In this document: piece after piece, positions 1-8,229 of the stretch
Numbering within the stretch: position 1 is the stretch's first letter
Layout of the letters: the number at the start of each line of letters is the position of its first letter
NCBI RefSeq assembly: GCF_002999235.1
Contig: NZ_CP027236.1
Location: 1,922,001 to 1,986,000 of the forward strand
DNA: 64,000 nt
DNA from: Actinomyces sp. oral taxon 897
GTDB taxonomy: Bacteria > Actinomycetota > Actinomycetes > Actinomycetales > Actinomycetaceae
Direction: 5' to 3'
Translations under genes and position numbers: made by a program
Notes under the pieces: generated by a model
Told to the model about the DNA's origin: nothing
Databases searched by the model: none
Seen by the model: the letters and a program-made list of their open reading frames with translations, nothing else

Positions 1-318
1 GCTCATGGGCAGGTCGTGGCCGGTCCTGCGCAGGATTCCCGAGCGTGTGACGACCCGCATGGAGGTCACGGTGTAGGTGGTGGTCATCCACCGCAGCCAG
101 GGAAGGAAGAGGACGGGCACCGAGGCAATGAGGGTCACCGCCCACAGGATGATATAGGGCACCGAGCCCCAGGACACAGGCATCCAGACCGTCAGGACCA
201 CGGCCCCGGCCAGGATGACGACCTCAAGGAGCCCTGGCCACAGCAGAACCTTGGGGTGGGTGTGCATATGCCGGACCAGGACCTCGTCACGGCTCAGGAG
301 GGTCTTGGAGGATGCCAT
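1..318 (-). CDS. PH-domain (bPH_2-type) membrane protein, 3' end outside window
   Basis: The minus strand is open from an ATG at 316-318 to the window edge, so only about 106 N-terminal residues are visible. They start MASSKTLLSRDEVLVRHMH and contain two hydrophobic helices at about residues 30-50 and 53-75, followed by TTYTVTSMRVVTRSGILRR. A pair of membrane helices leading into a strand pattern of the type 'YxvTsxRvvxrxGil' is the signature of bacterial PH domain (DUF304/bPH_2) membrane proteins. Their role is generally unknown. The C-terminal part of the PH fold is missing because of the window boundary, not truncation. The gene lies downstream of the Tad cluster on the same strand, separated by about 430 bp of repeat-bearing DNA, so it is probably a separate transcription unit. 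Confidence 0.75.
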   Translation of the reverse strand, partial: MASSKTLLSRDEVLVRHMHTHPKVLLWPGLLEVVILAGAVVLTVWMPVSWGSVPYIILWAVTLIASVPVLFLPWLRWMTTTYTVTSMRVVTRSGILRRTGHDLPMS

Positions 319-336
319 GTCCTCATGGTGCCAGCG

Positions 337-527
337 CCATCGACCGTACACACAGAGGCAGGGCCGTCCCGACGCCTCCTGCTACTCCCCATCGACCGGT
401 ACACACAGAGGTAGGACGCTCATGGTCCTCACCAGCGGCTGCGACCCACCGACCATATACAGAGGCGGGGCGCACCGGCCCGGCTGCGCCCGACCCCGTA
501 GCCCACCGGCCACGTACACGGAGGCAG
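337..527. repeat. Four degenerate 25-27 bp repeats spaced 52-57 bp
   Basis: Four related motifs begin at 337, 389, 445 and 502. Each begins CCAYCGACC or CCACCGGCC and continues through GTACACACAGAGG or close variants (for example CATATACAGAGG) to GGCAGG or GGCGGG. Intervening DNA is not obviously related. They fill the gap between the PH-domain gene and the tad genes, which otherwise holds no convincing ORF. Function unknown. Confidence 0.6.
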
Positions 528-751
528 GACCGTTATGGTGTACCAGGCCATGGCGCGCACCGTCCCGGATCCGGACAGACCCGGATACCACTGCCCACCG
601 AGGTGCTCCCCCGGGTCGAGAAGCTGACTTCGCAGACGCACGTTCTCTCTAAGCGTAAAACAAGGCGACCAACGCGGAACGTCGCGCACCGGCTCAGCCG
701 CACGAGCCGGAGAAGCCCAGCAAGCGCGGGCGGCTGCTCCCGTGCCCCGGC

Positions 752-1915
752 TCAGCCGCCCACAAGCCCCGCCCCCACTGAGACAATGACCGGCACAATC
801 CCCAGGAGGACGAAGGCAGGCAGGTGGCACAGCCCCAGAGGCACCACCAGGCGGACCGCCAGGCGCTGGGCCGCATCCTCGTCCGCGGCCGCCCGCCCGT
901 CCCTGACGCAGGCGGCGGTCGCAGCCAGGAGCGGGCCGGGCGAGGCCCCGTCCTCCCAGCCGGGGCGCAGGCACCCCTCCAGGCGGCGGTAGCGCCCACC
1001 CAGGTCGTCGTCCTCGGGCGCCCGCCAGGCCTCCTCCCAGTCAGCCCCCAGTACCAGAGCCCGCCCCACCACGCCCAGGTCATCGTCCTCCACCGCCGGC
1101 CCCAGGGCCTCCAGGACCCCGGGGACGGAGGCGCCGGCGGCCAGCGCCGCCGAGGCCAGGTCCAGGACGAGGGCCTCGTCCACACGCGCCTGCCTGCGCT
1201 CAGCGGCCTGGACCAGGCGGCGGGTCAGGACGTGCCCCAGTCCCATGAGCCCGAGCCCGACCAGCCCCAGGGCGCTGCCCCACCCGCCGTCCAGGAGCAC
1301 GTCCAGGGGCCGCGCCCCCACCATGGCCCCCAGGGCGAGTCCCAGGAGCGGCAGGGCCGCCAGGAGCCGGGCCGTGGTCCTGGGACCGCTCAGAGCAGCC
1401 GTGCGCGAGGCCTGGGCCCGGCCGGACTCGGCCACCCCCGCGGCCACGGCCTCAAGGATCCCGGCCAGGGGCGCCCCCAGCACCTGGGTGAGGCGGCAGG
1501 CCGCCAGCGCACCGGGCACGGCGGCCCTCAGCGCCCGCCGACGCTGCTCGGCCGGGCCCCGGGGCAGCTGCCACGTCCAGCGCCCGTCGTGACGGCGCGG
1601 CAGCCAGGCGGAGGGGGTGGCCGCCAGCGACGCCAGGGCGGGAGGGGTGCCGTCGGGGCCGGGCTGGGCGCCCTGGGTGACCCCCGCCCGTTCCAGGGTG
1701 CGTCCCCAGGCACGCGACGGCGTCGCCCCGGCGCGCAGGAGGGTGGCCACCTCGGTCAGGAGCAGGCCAATGTCCACCTCGGGGGTCGAGGCGCCCCGAG
1801 AGGCCGGGGCGGGGCGCCGTCGGGGCCCGGCAGGGATCTCCCGACGCGCGGGCAGGAGGAGGACGGCGCAGGCCAGGGCCAGGAGCAGGGCCACCAGGAG
1901 GGTGTTGGCGTCCAT
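752..1915 (-). CDS. Type II secretion F-domain protein, TadB/TadC-like fusion
   Basis: This 387-residue membrane protein should be the inner-membrane platform of a Tad/Flp pilus or related type IV pilus-like machine, working with the ATPase encoded just upstream. It has an N-terminal membrane helix (about residues 5-23). A first T2SSF-like segment follows (about 47-170, with LLLTEVATLLRAGATPSRAW), then a central pair of hydrophobic helices (about 180-230). A second T2SSF-like segment (about 240-330, with LDLASAALAAGASVPGVLEA) precedes C-terminal helices. In most actinobacteria TadB and TadC are separate genes, so this looks like both halves in one chain. The ATG lies 4 bp after the tadA stop and its ribosome site overlaps that stop, which indicates co-translation. 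No Flp pilin or TadE/F gene is seen in the window. Confidence 0.75.
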   Translation of the reverse strand: MDANTLLVALLLALACAVLLLPARREIPAGPRRRPAPASRGASTPEVDIGLLLTEVATLLRAGATPSRAWGRTLERAGVTQGAQPGPDGTPPALASLAATPSAWLPRRHDGRWTWQLPRGPAEQRRRALRAAVPGALAACRLTQVLGAPLAGILEAVAAGVAESGRAQASRTAALSGPRTTARLLAALPLLGLALGAMVGARPLDVLLDGGWGSALGLVGLGLMGLGHVLTRRLVQAAERRQARVDEALVLDLASAALAAGASVPGVLEALGPAVEDDDLGVVGRALVLGADWEEAWRAPEDDDLGGRYRRLEGCLRPGWEDGASPGPLLAATAACVRDGRAAADEDAAQRLAVRLVVPLGLCHLPAFVLLGIVPVIVSVGAGLVGG

Positions 1916-1919
1916 GTCC

Positions 1920-3344
1920 TCACCGCCTCACCCGGCTGGTGTCGCGTCCGCCACGCGGGGCCGCGGGCCCGTCCCACGTGGTCTCCCGGGCCAGGCCGGT
2001 GTCGCGTCCGCCACGCGGGGCTACGGCAGGACGCACGTCAGGCGGGCGGACGGGCGGGCCCTCACGCTCACGGCGCGGGGCAGCCGCACCGCACCCGCCG
2101 CCCAGGGCGGCCTCCACCGTGTCCCGGCCGACCAGGGCCACCAGATCCTCCACGGCCGGCCCCGCCCTGAGCACGCCGTCGTCCACCCTCAGCGCCTCCT
2201 GGCACAGGAGACGGCCCCCGGCGGGACGGCGCAGGGTGCCGATGCTCGTCACCAGGCGCCGGGCCCCGCCCGGGGCCTGCTGGCGCCTGAGGTGGATGAC
2301 GGCGTCCAGGGCGCTGACCGCCTGGGCGGCGACGGCGTCCTCGCTCATGTCCGCCAGCGCCCCCAGCGCCGTGAGCCGGGCGGGCACGTCCGCCGGGGAG
2401 TTGGCGTGGAGCGTGGCCCAGCCGCCCTCGTGGCCGGTGTTCAGGGCGGTCAGGACGTCACGGACCTCCGGGCCCCGGCACTCCCCGAGCACGATCCGGT
2501 CCGGCCGCATGCGCAGGGCGGTGCGCACGAGCGTGGTCATGGGGACCGCGCCCACCCCCTGGATGTTCTCACCCCGCTCCTGGAGGTGGACCACGTGGGG
2601 GTGGTCGGGACGCAGCTCGCTGGCCTCCTCAATGCACACGATCCGCTCACTGGCGGGCACGAGGCTGAGCAGGGCGGCCAGCAGGGTCGTCTTGCCGGTT
2701 CCCGTGGCGCCGGTCACCAGGCAGGAGGCCCGGTGCGACACCAGGGCCGCCAGGACGCCGTCGAGCCCAGCCGGGACGGTCCCGGCGTCCCTGAGCTCGG
2801 CCAGGGTGAAGGCCCGACGGCGGCCGGTACGCAGGGCGATAAGCGTCCCGTCAGCACTCAGCGGCGGCAGGACGGCGTTGAGACGGGTACCGTCGGCCAG
2901 GGTGGCGTCCACAATGGGGCTGGCGTCGTCCAGGCGCCTGCCGCAGGCCGCGGCCATGCGCACGGCCAGGGCCCGGGCATCGGCCGGCGCGAGCCTGGCG
3001 GAGCGGACGGACTCAAGTCCGCGGCCACGATCGATCCAGGTGGCGTCACCGGTCACGAGGACGTCGGTGACGCCGTCGAGCTCCAGGAGCGCCTGGAGCG
3101 GCCCGGCACCCTCGACGTCGGCGTGGACGGCCCGGGCCAGACGCGCCAGGGTGCCCGCCCCCGCCGCCTGACGGGCCCCGGCGCCGATCGCGCTGCCCAG
3201 GTCCTCGCCCCGGGCCAGGGCGACCCGGACCCGGCCCACGTCGCCGACCATGTCATCGGGGTCACCAGGCAGGCTCCCCACGGTGGGCGTCATGCTGCCG
3301 ACGGCGTGGCGGCCGCCGCGGACGGTCCCCGACACGGCGTTCAC
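1920..3344 (-). CDS. tadA: TadA/CpaF-family secretion ATPase
   Basis: This hexameric type II/IV secretion ATPase should power Tad pilus or adhesin assembly at the inner face of the membrane. The sequence shows a Walker A ([13 protein letters not shown]), the Asp-box/Walker B region ([12 protein letters not shown]), [14 protein letters not shown], and the His-box [13 protein letters not shown] that ends the ATPase core. I chose the GTG at 3342-3344 because it overlaps the stop of the upstream ssd-like gene by four bases (GTGA), giving translational coupling. A longer ORF reaching 3425 would run far into that gene. The last 40 or so residues come from a 60-bp-spaced direct repeat and read as two copies of APRGGRDT. 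They lie outside the conserved fold and are probably a recent extension. Confidence 0.9.
   Translation of the reverse strand: MNAVSGTVRGGRHAVGSMTPTVGSLPGDPDDMVGDVGRVRVALARGEDLGSAIGAGARQAAGAGTLARLARAVHADVEGAGPLQALLELDGVTDVLVTGDATWIDRGRGLESVRSARLAPADARALAVRMAAACGRRLDDASPIVDATLADGTRLNAVLPPLSADGTLIALRTGRRRAFTLAELRDAGTVPAGLDGVLAALVSHRASCLVTGATGTGKTTLLAALLSLVPASERIVCIEEASELRPDHPHVVHLQERGENIQGVGAVPMTTLVRTALRMRPDRIVLGECRGPEVRDVLTALNTGHEGGWATLHANSPADVPARLTALGALADMSEDAVAAQAVSALDAVIHLRRQQAPGGARRLVTSIGTLRRPAGGRLLCQEALRVDDGVLRAGPAVEDLVALVGRDTVEAALGGGCGAAAPRREREGPPVRPPDVRPAVAPRGGRDTGLARETTWDGPAAPRGGRDTSRVRR
1934..2021. repeat. 60-bp-spaced direct repeat within the 3' end of tadA
   Basis: The motif GTCGCGTCCGCCACGCGGGG occurs exactly at 1941 and 2001, with flanking bases GGCTG/CCGGTG and C also shared. 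Both copies are in the tadA reading frame and encode the repeated APRGGRDT at the extreme C-terminus. Confidence 0.85.
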
Positions 3345-4519
3345 AACTCGTCTCCGTACTGGCTCGCGGACTCCCCCATCTCCTTCAGGAGGACGTCGGC
3401 CAGGGCCGCCACGGCCCGGTTCCACCGGCTGCGGCCGCTGGTGGGGTCCAGGCCGCGGGCGACCCGCTGGGCCAGGGCCTTGTCAGTGGGCAGCTGGGCA
3501 AGGATATCGGCCCCTGCCAGGTCCTCGATCTCGCTGCGGCTGAGGTCCTCACCGACGTCCCGCAGCAGGAAACGCACCTGGGTCCCCGACTCCTGGGAGC
3601 CCAGGGAGTAGGCCGGTCCCCGCAGGCGACGCACCAGGCTGACAGCGGCGCCCACCACGTACAGCTCACGGGAGGTCACCAGGAGCACCTGGGCCCCGGG
3701 GGGCGGGAGCTGGCCCCGGGGCAGGTCGATAATGACCAGGTCGTGGACGGCGGCCAGGGCCAGGATAGCGGCCTGGGCCTGCTCGACGGTGGCGCCGGCA
3801 CGCCCGTCACCGGTCAGCAGGGCGGCACGCCAGAAACGGGGCAGGCCCGCCACCAGGCGGTCGGCCCGGTAGGCGACCTCCCCGGGGGGCAGGTCCGCCC
3901 AGTGCAGGCCCGGCCGCGCGTCGTTACCGGTGAGCAGGCCCAGAGGGCACCCGGGGTCGCAGTCGACGATGGCGACGTTGAGCCGGGAGGCCAGCTCCCT
4001 GGCCAGGCCCAGGACCAGGGTGGAGACGCCCAGGGCGCCTCGGGCGCCGACGACGGCCAGGATCTGGGCGCGCGCCGGGTGCTGGGCCGCCATGAGCGCG
4101 GCGATAAGGCGCTCAGGACCGCTGACGGCGCTGAGTCCGCGCAGGTCCAGGGTCCTGGACCCCGGTGGCAGGTTCCGGCCCTGTGGCCCCTCGATCAGGT
4201 AGAGGGTCTGCCTGCTGGACTGAGGCGCTACCTGCAGGAGTATCTCGGGGTCGTCCGGCTCCGGGAGGACCAGCGGCGGGCGGCCGGTACAGATGCGCGT
4301 CATCTCCAGGCACCAGTCCGGGGGCTCCTTCAGGAGGCTCAGGACGAGGACGTCCGGGGCGATGAGGGTGGTGTCGGCCGGGGTGTCCGGCCACTGGACG
4401 GAGGCCGCCCTGTCGTAGAGGGCGTCCTCCTCAAAGAGGTCGTACCTGCCTTGCCACCCGAGGCCGGCAGGCCCGCCCTCAGGAAGCTCGTCGTAGGTGT
4501 CTGGGTAATCGTGGTCCAT
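3341..4519 (-). CDS. Ssd/CpaE-like MinD-family ATPase-like protein
   Basis: This 392-residue member of the ParA/MinD superfamily is of the actinobacterial 'septum site determining' (Ssd)/CpaE type, which usually lies first in tad operons and is thought to localise the pilus machinery. About residues 140-165 read LAVVGARGALGVSTLVLGLA: a deviant Walker A in which the usual KGGxGKT lysines are absent, as is typical of Ssd proteins. It is followed by VAIVDCDPGCPLG and DLVIIDLPRG (Walker B-like). The N-terminal 120 residues form a receiver-like region without clear phosphorylation residues. I placed the start at the ATG at 4517-4519, with GGGAGGGG just upstream. A TTG 12 bp earlier is less likely. 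It overlaps tadA by 4 bp. Confidence 0.8.
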   Translation of the reverse strand: MDHDYPDTYDELPEGGPAGLGWQGRYDLFEEDALYDRAASVQWPDTPADTTLIAPDVLVLSLLKEPPDWCLEMTRICTGRPPLVLPEPDDPEILLQVAPQSSRQTLYLIEGPQGRNLPPGSRTLDLRGLSAVSGPERLIAALMAAQHPARAQILAVVGARGALGVSTLVLGLARELASRLNVAIVDCDPGCPLGLLTGNDARPGLHWADLPPGEVAYRADRLVAGLPRFWRAALLTGDGRAGATVEQAQAAILALAAVHDLVIIDLPRGQLPPPGAQVLLVTSRELYVVGAAVSLVRRLRGPAYSLGSQESGTQVRFLLRDVGEDLSRSEIEDLAGADILAQLPTDKALAQRVARGLDPTSGRSRWNRAVAALADVLLKEMGESASQYGDEL

Positions 4520-5439
4520 GGCCCCTCCCAAGGCTGAGCCAGGCCAGGCGCCTGGCGGATGGCACCAGAGTGTGCTGCCGCACCGACAGGACGCATCTCA
4601 GTCATCAGAGCCTGTGGAAAACCTGTCGGGAAGCGGCACCTGTGTGCTGAGTGACGCCGCATGATCTCGCCAAAACACCGTCAACAAGGCTTGAGAAGCA
4701 AGGTTGACGGATGAGGCCAGGACGGCATCGGTCAGGCGATTGTAGTCTGAACCGGGGTCTCTCAGGAGCACGGGACCGCACCTCGTTCATCCCTGGTAGC
4801 GAAGCCGCTGCGAGCAGGGTCAGGAGCAGGCGCGTCCGGCACGACACGCCGGGGTGGCGTAGCGCCCCGGGAGACGCCGGGGTGGTACGACGATGACGCA
4901 ACGATGGGAAACCGAGTCAAGCGGGCCCTCGTCAGGGGTGTCGTCAGGACGCTGTCAGCGGGCGCGGCAGCTGACGCCGGTGCCCTGGTGCTCCGGCGCT
5001 CTGGTGCTCCGGCGTGCTGGTGCCCGCCGGGGCAGGCGGACGCCGGACGCCTCCAACCGCTCCCCGAGCACCTTTCCCGTAACTACAATACATGCCTGTT
5101 CAAACATTACATGTTATGTTTGACATCTTTTCGTGAGACAGTATTGACGAGGTCTTAGAACGTCTGACGACACACACCGAGGATATCATAAATTATTACA
5201 CACATACTAACATCTTCCGAGATTATTAAGGAGTTATTAGGTCTGCGACCGACTGAGTGGACGCCACAAATAGGAGCTGTGCGCACCGAGCACCCAGCCC
5301 ACCTGGGACGACGGCCTGGACCCCGGCTGAGCCCCCGGGAGTGACGGGCCCACTGTCGACCGGCAGCGGGACGAGCTATGGGCAATAACCATATTGTGAT
5401 CAGCACGTGAATCGCGTGCCCGAACGCCAGGAAGAAAGA
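4520..5439. other. 920-bp region without a convincing gene
   Basis: This stretch separates the tad operon from the IS630 element. No ORF on either strand shows gene-like composition. It contains short direct repeats (two GCCGGGGTGG copies near 4850-4885, and repeated TGGTGCTCCGGCG near 4985-5010). From about 5080 to 5240 there is an AT-rich tract unlike the surrounding sequence, which marks the edge of the accessory island. The promoter of the tad operon is presumably in the first 100 bp, but I cannot place it with confidence. Confidence 0.5.
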
Positions 5440-6611
5440 TATGGCCAGAATTAAACAAAACGGTATTCTGGGGTGGCTTCTGCGGGGTTCCTGGTTGACG
5501 TCTGCGGAGCGTCTCGTATATGATGGCCTCGTGCATATCGACATGACGGACGAGGAACGGGACGTCCTCATCAGGTGGAAGAAGCGCGCGGACACCTACA
5601 AGCTTGTGCGGATGAAGTCGGAGGCGATTGTGTACGCCGCCCGAGGCGTCGGCCTGGACATCATCGCGGAGATGGTCGAGCGGACTGAGAAGACGGTACG
5701 CGAGTGGCTCTCGGAATGGCGGAGGTACAGGCTGGGATCCGTGGTGACCGGGCATGCCGGAGGCGAGAACGCGGCGAAGCTCAGGAGGGCGCAGAAGGAG
5801 GAGCTGGAGGAGGTCCTCAGCAGGCCGCCCTCGGAGTCGGGAGTCAAGGCCGCCTTCTGGGACGTCCCGGCCCTCAGGGACGTCGTGCAGACAGGATTCG
5901 GAGTCGAGTACAGGTCGGACTCCTCCTGACCTGCTGCTCATGCGCTTCCTGGGAATGAGCCTCTGCTGCCCCGACCCCTTCGACAAGCGCCGCGACGAGG
6001 AGGCCATCACCAGGCGGATGACCAGGACCCGGCACCAGGTCAACGACCTGCTCCAGGAGGGCTGGGAGGTCTACACCGTCGACGAGGTCCGCGCCCGCCA
6101 CGAGGCCGAGACAAGACGCACGTGGCCTCCCCGGGAGGAGGACAAAACTGTACGTGGACCGCGAGAAGGCGAGCCAGTCGTTCCTCGGAGCACCGGGCCT
6201 GACGACCAAGAAAATGAGGATCTACCCCATCGAGGGAAACCAGAACACCGAGCAGACCATCCTCATGACGGGGCCGCCTCCAACGAGAGACCGACGAGGG
6301 AAAGAAGACCACGGTCGTCCTGGACAACGCCAGGTTCCACCACGCCAGGGCCCTGACCGACCTCTACGCCCCCGGCCAGGCCCCGGACGCATAACACCCA
6401 TCTACCTCCCCCCCCTACGCCCCCGACCCCGGGCCCCACGCAACACGTACGGGACGCCGCCAAGAACCAGCACCGCCAACCCCCGCGCGCTCGCCCCGGA
6501 GAAAACCTTCACGGCCTTCACCACCTACATCACCAACCGCACCTTCGACTACGACCTCGAGCACCTCCCAACCACACCACCACACACCGATCTTGTTTAA
6601 TTCCGACCATA
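5440..6611 (+). mobile_element. Degenerate IS630-family insertion sequence with TA target duplication
   Basis: Imperfect terminal inverted repeats bound the element. The left end reads TATGGCCAGAATTAAACAA from 5440. The reverse complement of the right end reads TATGGTCGGAATTAAACAA, ending at 6611. They differ at two positions. Both ends include a TA, the target that IS630/Tc1-mariner elements duplicate. The length of 1172 bp is normal for the family, and the interior encodes a broken IS630-type transposase. The element is probably immobile on its own. Confidence 0.85.
5441..6600 (+). pseudogene. IS630-family transposase, multiply frameshifted
   Basis: The coding sequence is spread over all three forward frames. 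Frame one (probable true start ATG at 5543) carries the N-terminal helix-turn-helix: MTDEERDVLIRWKKRAD, then IIAEMVERTEKTVREWLSEW. Near 5915 the frame changes to give EVYTVDEVRARHEAETRRTW, which holds the first catalytic-type acidic residues. Near 6150 it changes again (SQSFLGAPGLTTKK). Near 6295 it changes to KKTTVVLDNARFHHARALTD, the second catalytic Asp motif of IS630. The C-terminal FTAFTTYITNRTFDYDLE is back in another frame. At least three indels are needed, so no full-length enzyme can be made. The first ORF alone (5441-5929) could still express the DNA-binding domain. Confidence 0.85.
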
Positions 6612-6857
6612 AACAGCCTGAAACACGAGCTTCAAGACCGTCCGAAAGACGTCCAGAAGTCCATCGGCCATGAACAACCCCCTTTTCTGGCTCACCAGGT
6701 CCTGGAGCCCCTTGGGCGCCTGAATGACCACCTGCCCCGGGTCGGTACTGAAGGGCGAGCAGGTGATGATGTCGTACACGACACCAACACGTTCACACCC
6801 TACCGCTAGCGGACAGGAAGGACGTCCCCGGGGCCTTCCTAACCGCACCCCCACCAC
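6612..6857 (-). pseudogene. Gene fragment truncated by the IS630 insertion
   Basis: Reading leftward, the ORF contains VVYDIITCSPFSTDPGQVV and GLQDLVSQKRGLFMADGLL, with amino-acid composition normal for a protein. It runs straight into the right end of the IS element and stops two codons inside it. Removing the IS and one TA would extend the frame about 15 codons past the insertion point. The family is not recognised and the start codon is uncertain (upstream of about residue VVYD the composition is poor). Confidence 0.4.
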
Positions 6858-7062
6858 CAGCAGGCGGGGAGGGCGAGCTGCAGCAGGTTAGGACCAGCAC
6901 ACCACAGGCGCGGACGACGGTCATCAGGGTTCTGGCTCGGCGAGGCACGAGGTTACCTCTCGTTGTCTGTTGGGTTCCGAGCCGACTCTAGCGGAAGTCA
7001 TCGGTTCTTGTGGAAGTGATAAGTACCTGGAAGCAGTGGCTTCCGGCACTGACGATGGGAGC

Positions 7063-7290
7063 GTGTCAGAGCCCCTGAGGAAGCGCCTGGGCGCCAACCT
7101 ACGCGCCGAGCGGCATCGACGCGCTCTGACGCAGGAGGCCCTCGCCGAGCACCTGGGAGTGACGGCCCGCTACCTGGCGGGCATCGAGCGCGGCGAGCGC
7201 AATCTGACCCTGGACTCCGTCGACGCCCTGGCCAGCCGCCTCGGCCTGGACGCCCTCGGCCTGCTCACAGGAAGACCTCCGCGCCCGTAA
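7063..7290 (+). CDS. XRE-family helix-turn-helix regulator
   Basis: This small DNA-binding protein of about 75 residues has a complete XRE/Cro HTH: LRKRLGANLRAERHRRALTQ, then EALAEHLGVTARYLAGIERG and NLTLDSVDALASRLGLDALG. The frame stays open upstream to a TTG at 6970, which would add 31 residues. I prefer the GTG at 7063 because the extension has no family-like content, but its Shine-Dalgarno match is weak, so the start is open. It sits just before the TIR/HIT pair in the accessory island and could be that island's regulator or a leftover of a mobile element. No operator could be identified. Confidence 0.65.
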   Translation: MSEPLRKRLGANLRAERHRRALTQEALAEHLGVTARYLAGIERGERNLTLDSVDALASRLGLDALGLLTGRPPRP

Positions 7291-7518
7291 CGACCCCGGG
7301 CCGCGCCCGGCGCCAGGCTCAGCGCCGAGGCCACCACGACCCACGACACGCCCTCGTGCTCGACCATCTCACGGGCATGGGCGGCGACCCCCTCCTCCAC
7401 GACGTCACGCAGCAGCGCCAGGTCCCGTAGCTCGGCCTCCGTCTGAGCCACGTCCGGGCACCCCACCCACCAGCTAAGGGCCACCACGCGTTCACGAGCG
7501 CCACTCCGCACACCCATC
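7170..7518 (-). CDS. Small hypothetical protein with HTH-like end, overlapping the XRE gene
   Basis: From an ATG at 7518 the minus strand encodes MGVRSGARERVVALSWWVG. It continues TEAELRDLALLRDVVEEG and HEGVSWVVVASALSLAPGAA, then GRYGRG. Third positions are strongly G/C, as in expressed genes here. The 'GVSWxxVAxALxxxxxAARxRYG' pattern recalls the short HTH at the end of small actinobacterial proteins. After GRYGRG the frame runs on antisense to the XRE gene for some 40 residues of low-quality sequence, so the genuine protein may end near 7310 after an indel. Unrecognised family. Confidence 0.35.
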
Positions 7519-7694
7519 CCCCTCACAGCCAGAGAGACCGGCCCGGGCGTCCCAGCCCTAAGAGGACGCACACAAGCAGACCAGTCTCGGAACAGGACCC
7601 GGGCTGCCGTCGGCGGCCGCCGATCAAGCTCCAGGCCTGTAGGTCTCGGGAGCCGTGCTGGAGTGTCGCCTCCGCCCAGATCGACTCATACGGC

Positions 7695-7700
7695 TATGAT
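7695..7700 (+). promoter_or_regulatory. Candidate -10 element of the TIR/HIT operon
   Basis: TATGAT lies 8 bases upstream of an in-frame GTG (7709) and about 57 upstream of the ATG chosen for the TIR gene. The spacing would allow a leaderless transcript starting at the GTG. No clear -35 is seen. Confidence 0.3.
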
Positions 7701-7756
7701 TCCCCTAGGTGTTGGCCGCCTGGCACCTGCCCCACCGTATCCCGACCGATTGGACC

Positions 7757-8176
7757 ATGATGGCGAAGTCAGTGTTCTACTCATTCCACTACGAGCATGA
7801 CGTGCACCGTGTGCAGTTAGTAAGAAACATCCATGCACTTGAAGGGCAACCATTACTTGACTCCCAGGACTGGGAGACGGTGAAGCGTCAGGGTGACGCG
7901 GCGATCAAGCAGTGGATCGACAAGCAAATGAACTATAAGAAAGCCGTGATCGTCTTGGTCGGAAAGCATACCGCAGGACGTAAGTGGGTGAAGTACGAGA
8001 TCAGACGTGCATGGGAGATCGGCAAGCCATTGCTCGGCATCCGAATTCACGGCATTTCATCCATGGGCAGCACAGACTCACCTGGCACCAGCCCGTTCGA
8101 CCCGGCTTCCGGCATCCCACTGTTTGACCCAACTGTCACCGATCACTTGGGCAGAATCGACTCGGCAGCCACATAA
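7757..8176 (+). CDS. ThsB-like TIR-domain protein (Thoeris-type NAD+ signalling enzyme)
   Basis: This protein of about 139 residues matches the layout of the TIR-like (MTH538/DUF1863) ThsB proteins of Thoeris anti-phage systems. It has MAKSVFYSFHYEHDVHRVQL at the N-terminus (first strand, 'FxSFHYxxD'), then RNIHALEGQPLLDSQDWETV, a lysine-rich GDAAIKQWIDKQM helix, VIVLVGKHTAGRKWVKYEI and GKPLLGIRIHGI. The Glu of WVKYEI (residue 81) is at the expected position of the TIR NADase catalytic glutamate. In Thoeris, ThsB senses phage and makes a cyclic or conjugated ADP-ribose signal. I chose the ATG at 7757 because homologues begin just before the first strand, but a leaderless GTG at 7709 is possible. 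Lower GC and different codon use indicate horizontal acquisition. The HIT-membrane gene follows after 53 bp and is the likely effector. Confidence 0.8.
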   Translation: MMAKSVFYSFHYEHDVHRVQLVRNIHALEGQPLLDSQDWETVKRQGDAAIKQWIDKQMNYKKAVIVLVGKHTAGRKWVKYEIRRAWEIGKPLLGIRIHGISSMGSTDSPGTSPFDPASGIPLFDPTVTDHLGRIDSAAT

Positions 8177-8229
8177 AAGAAGCTAGAAAACAATCTTGAA
8201 CTTTGGTCATCCTGTGGTGTCACAAAATA

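Noticed and set aside
1617-3611. Very long plus-strand ORFs opposite the tad genes (for example 664 codons)
   Set aside because: They are antisense shadows produced by GC-rich codon bias; composition is Arg/Ala/Gly-rich with no family motifs, while the minus strand encodes clear TadA/TadB/Ssd proteins.
5237-6043. 268-codon minus-strand ORF across the IS630 element
   Set aside because: Antisense to recognisable transposase segments; no independent motifs.
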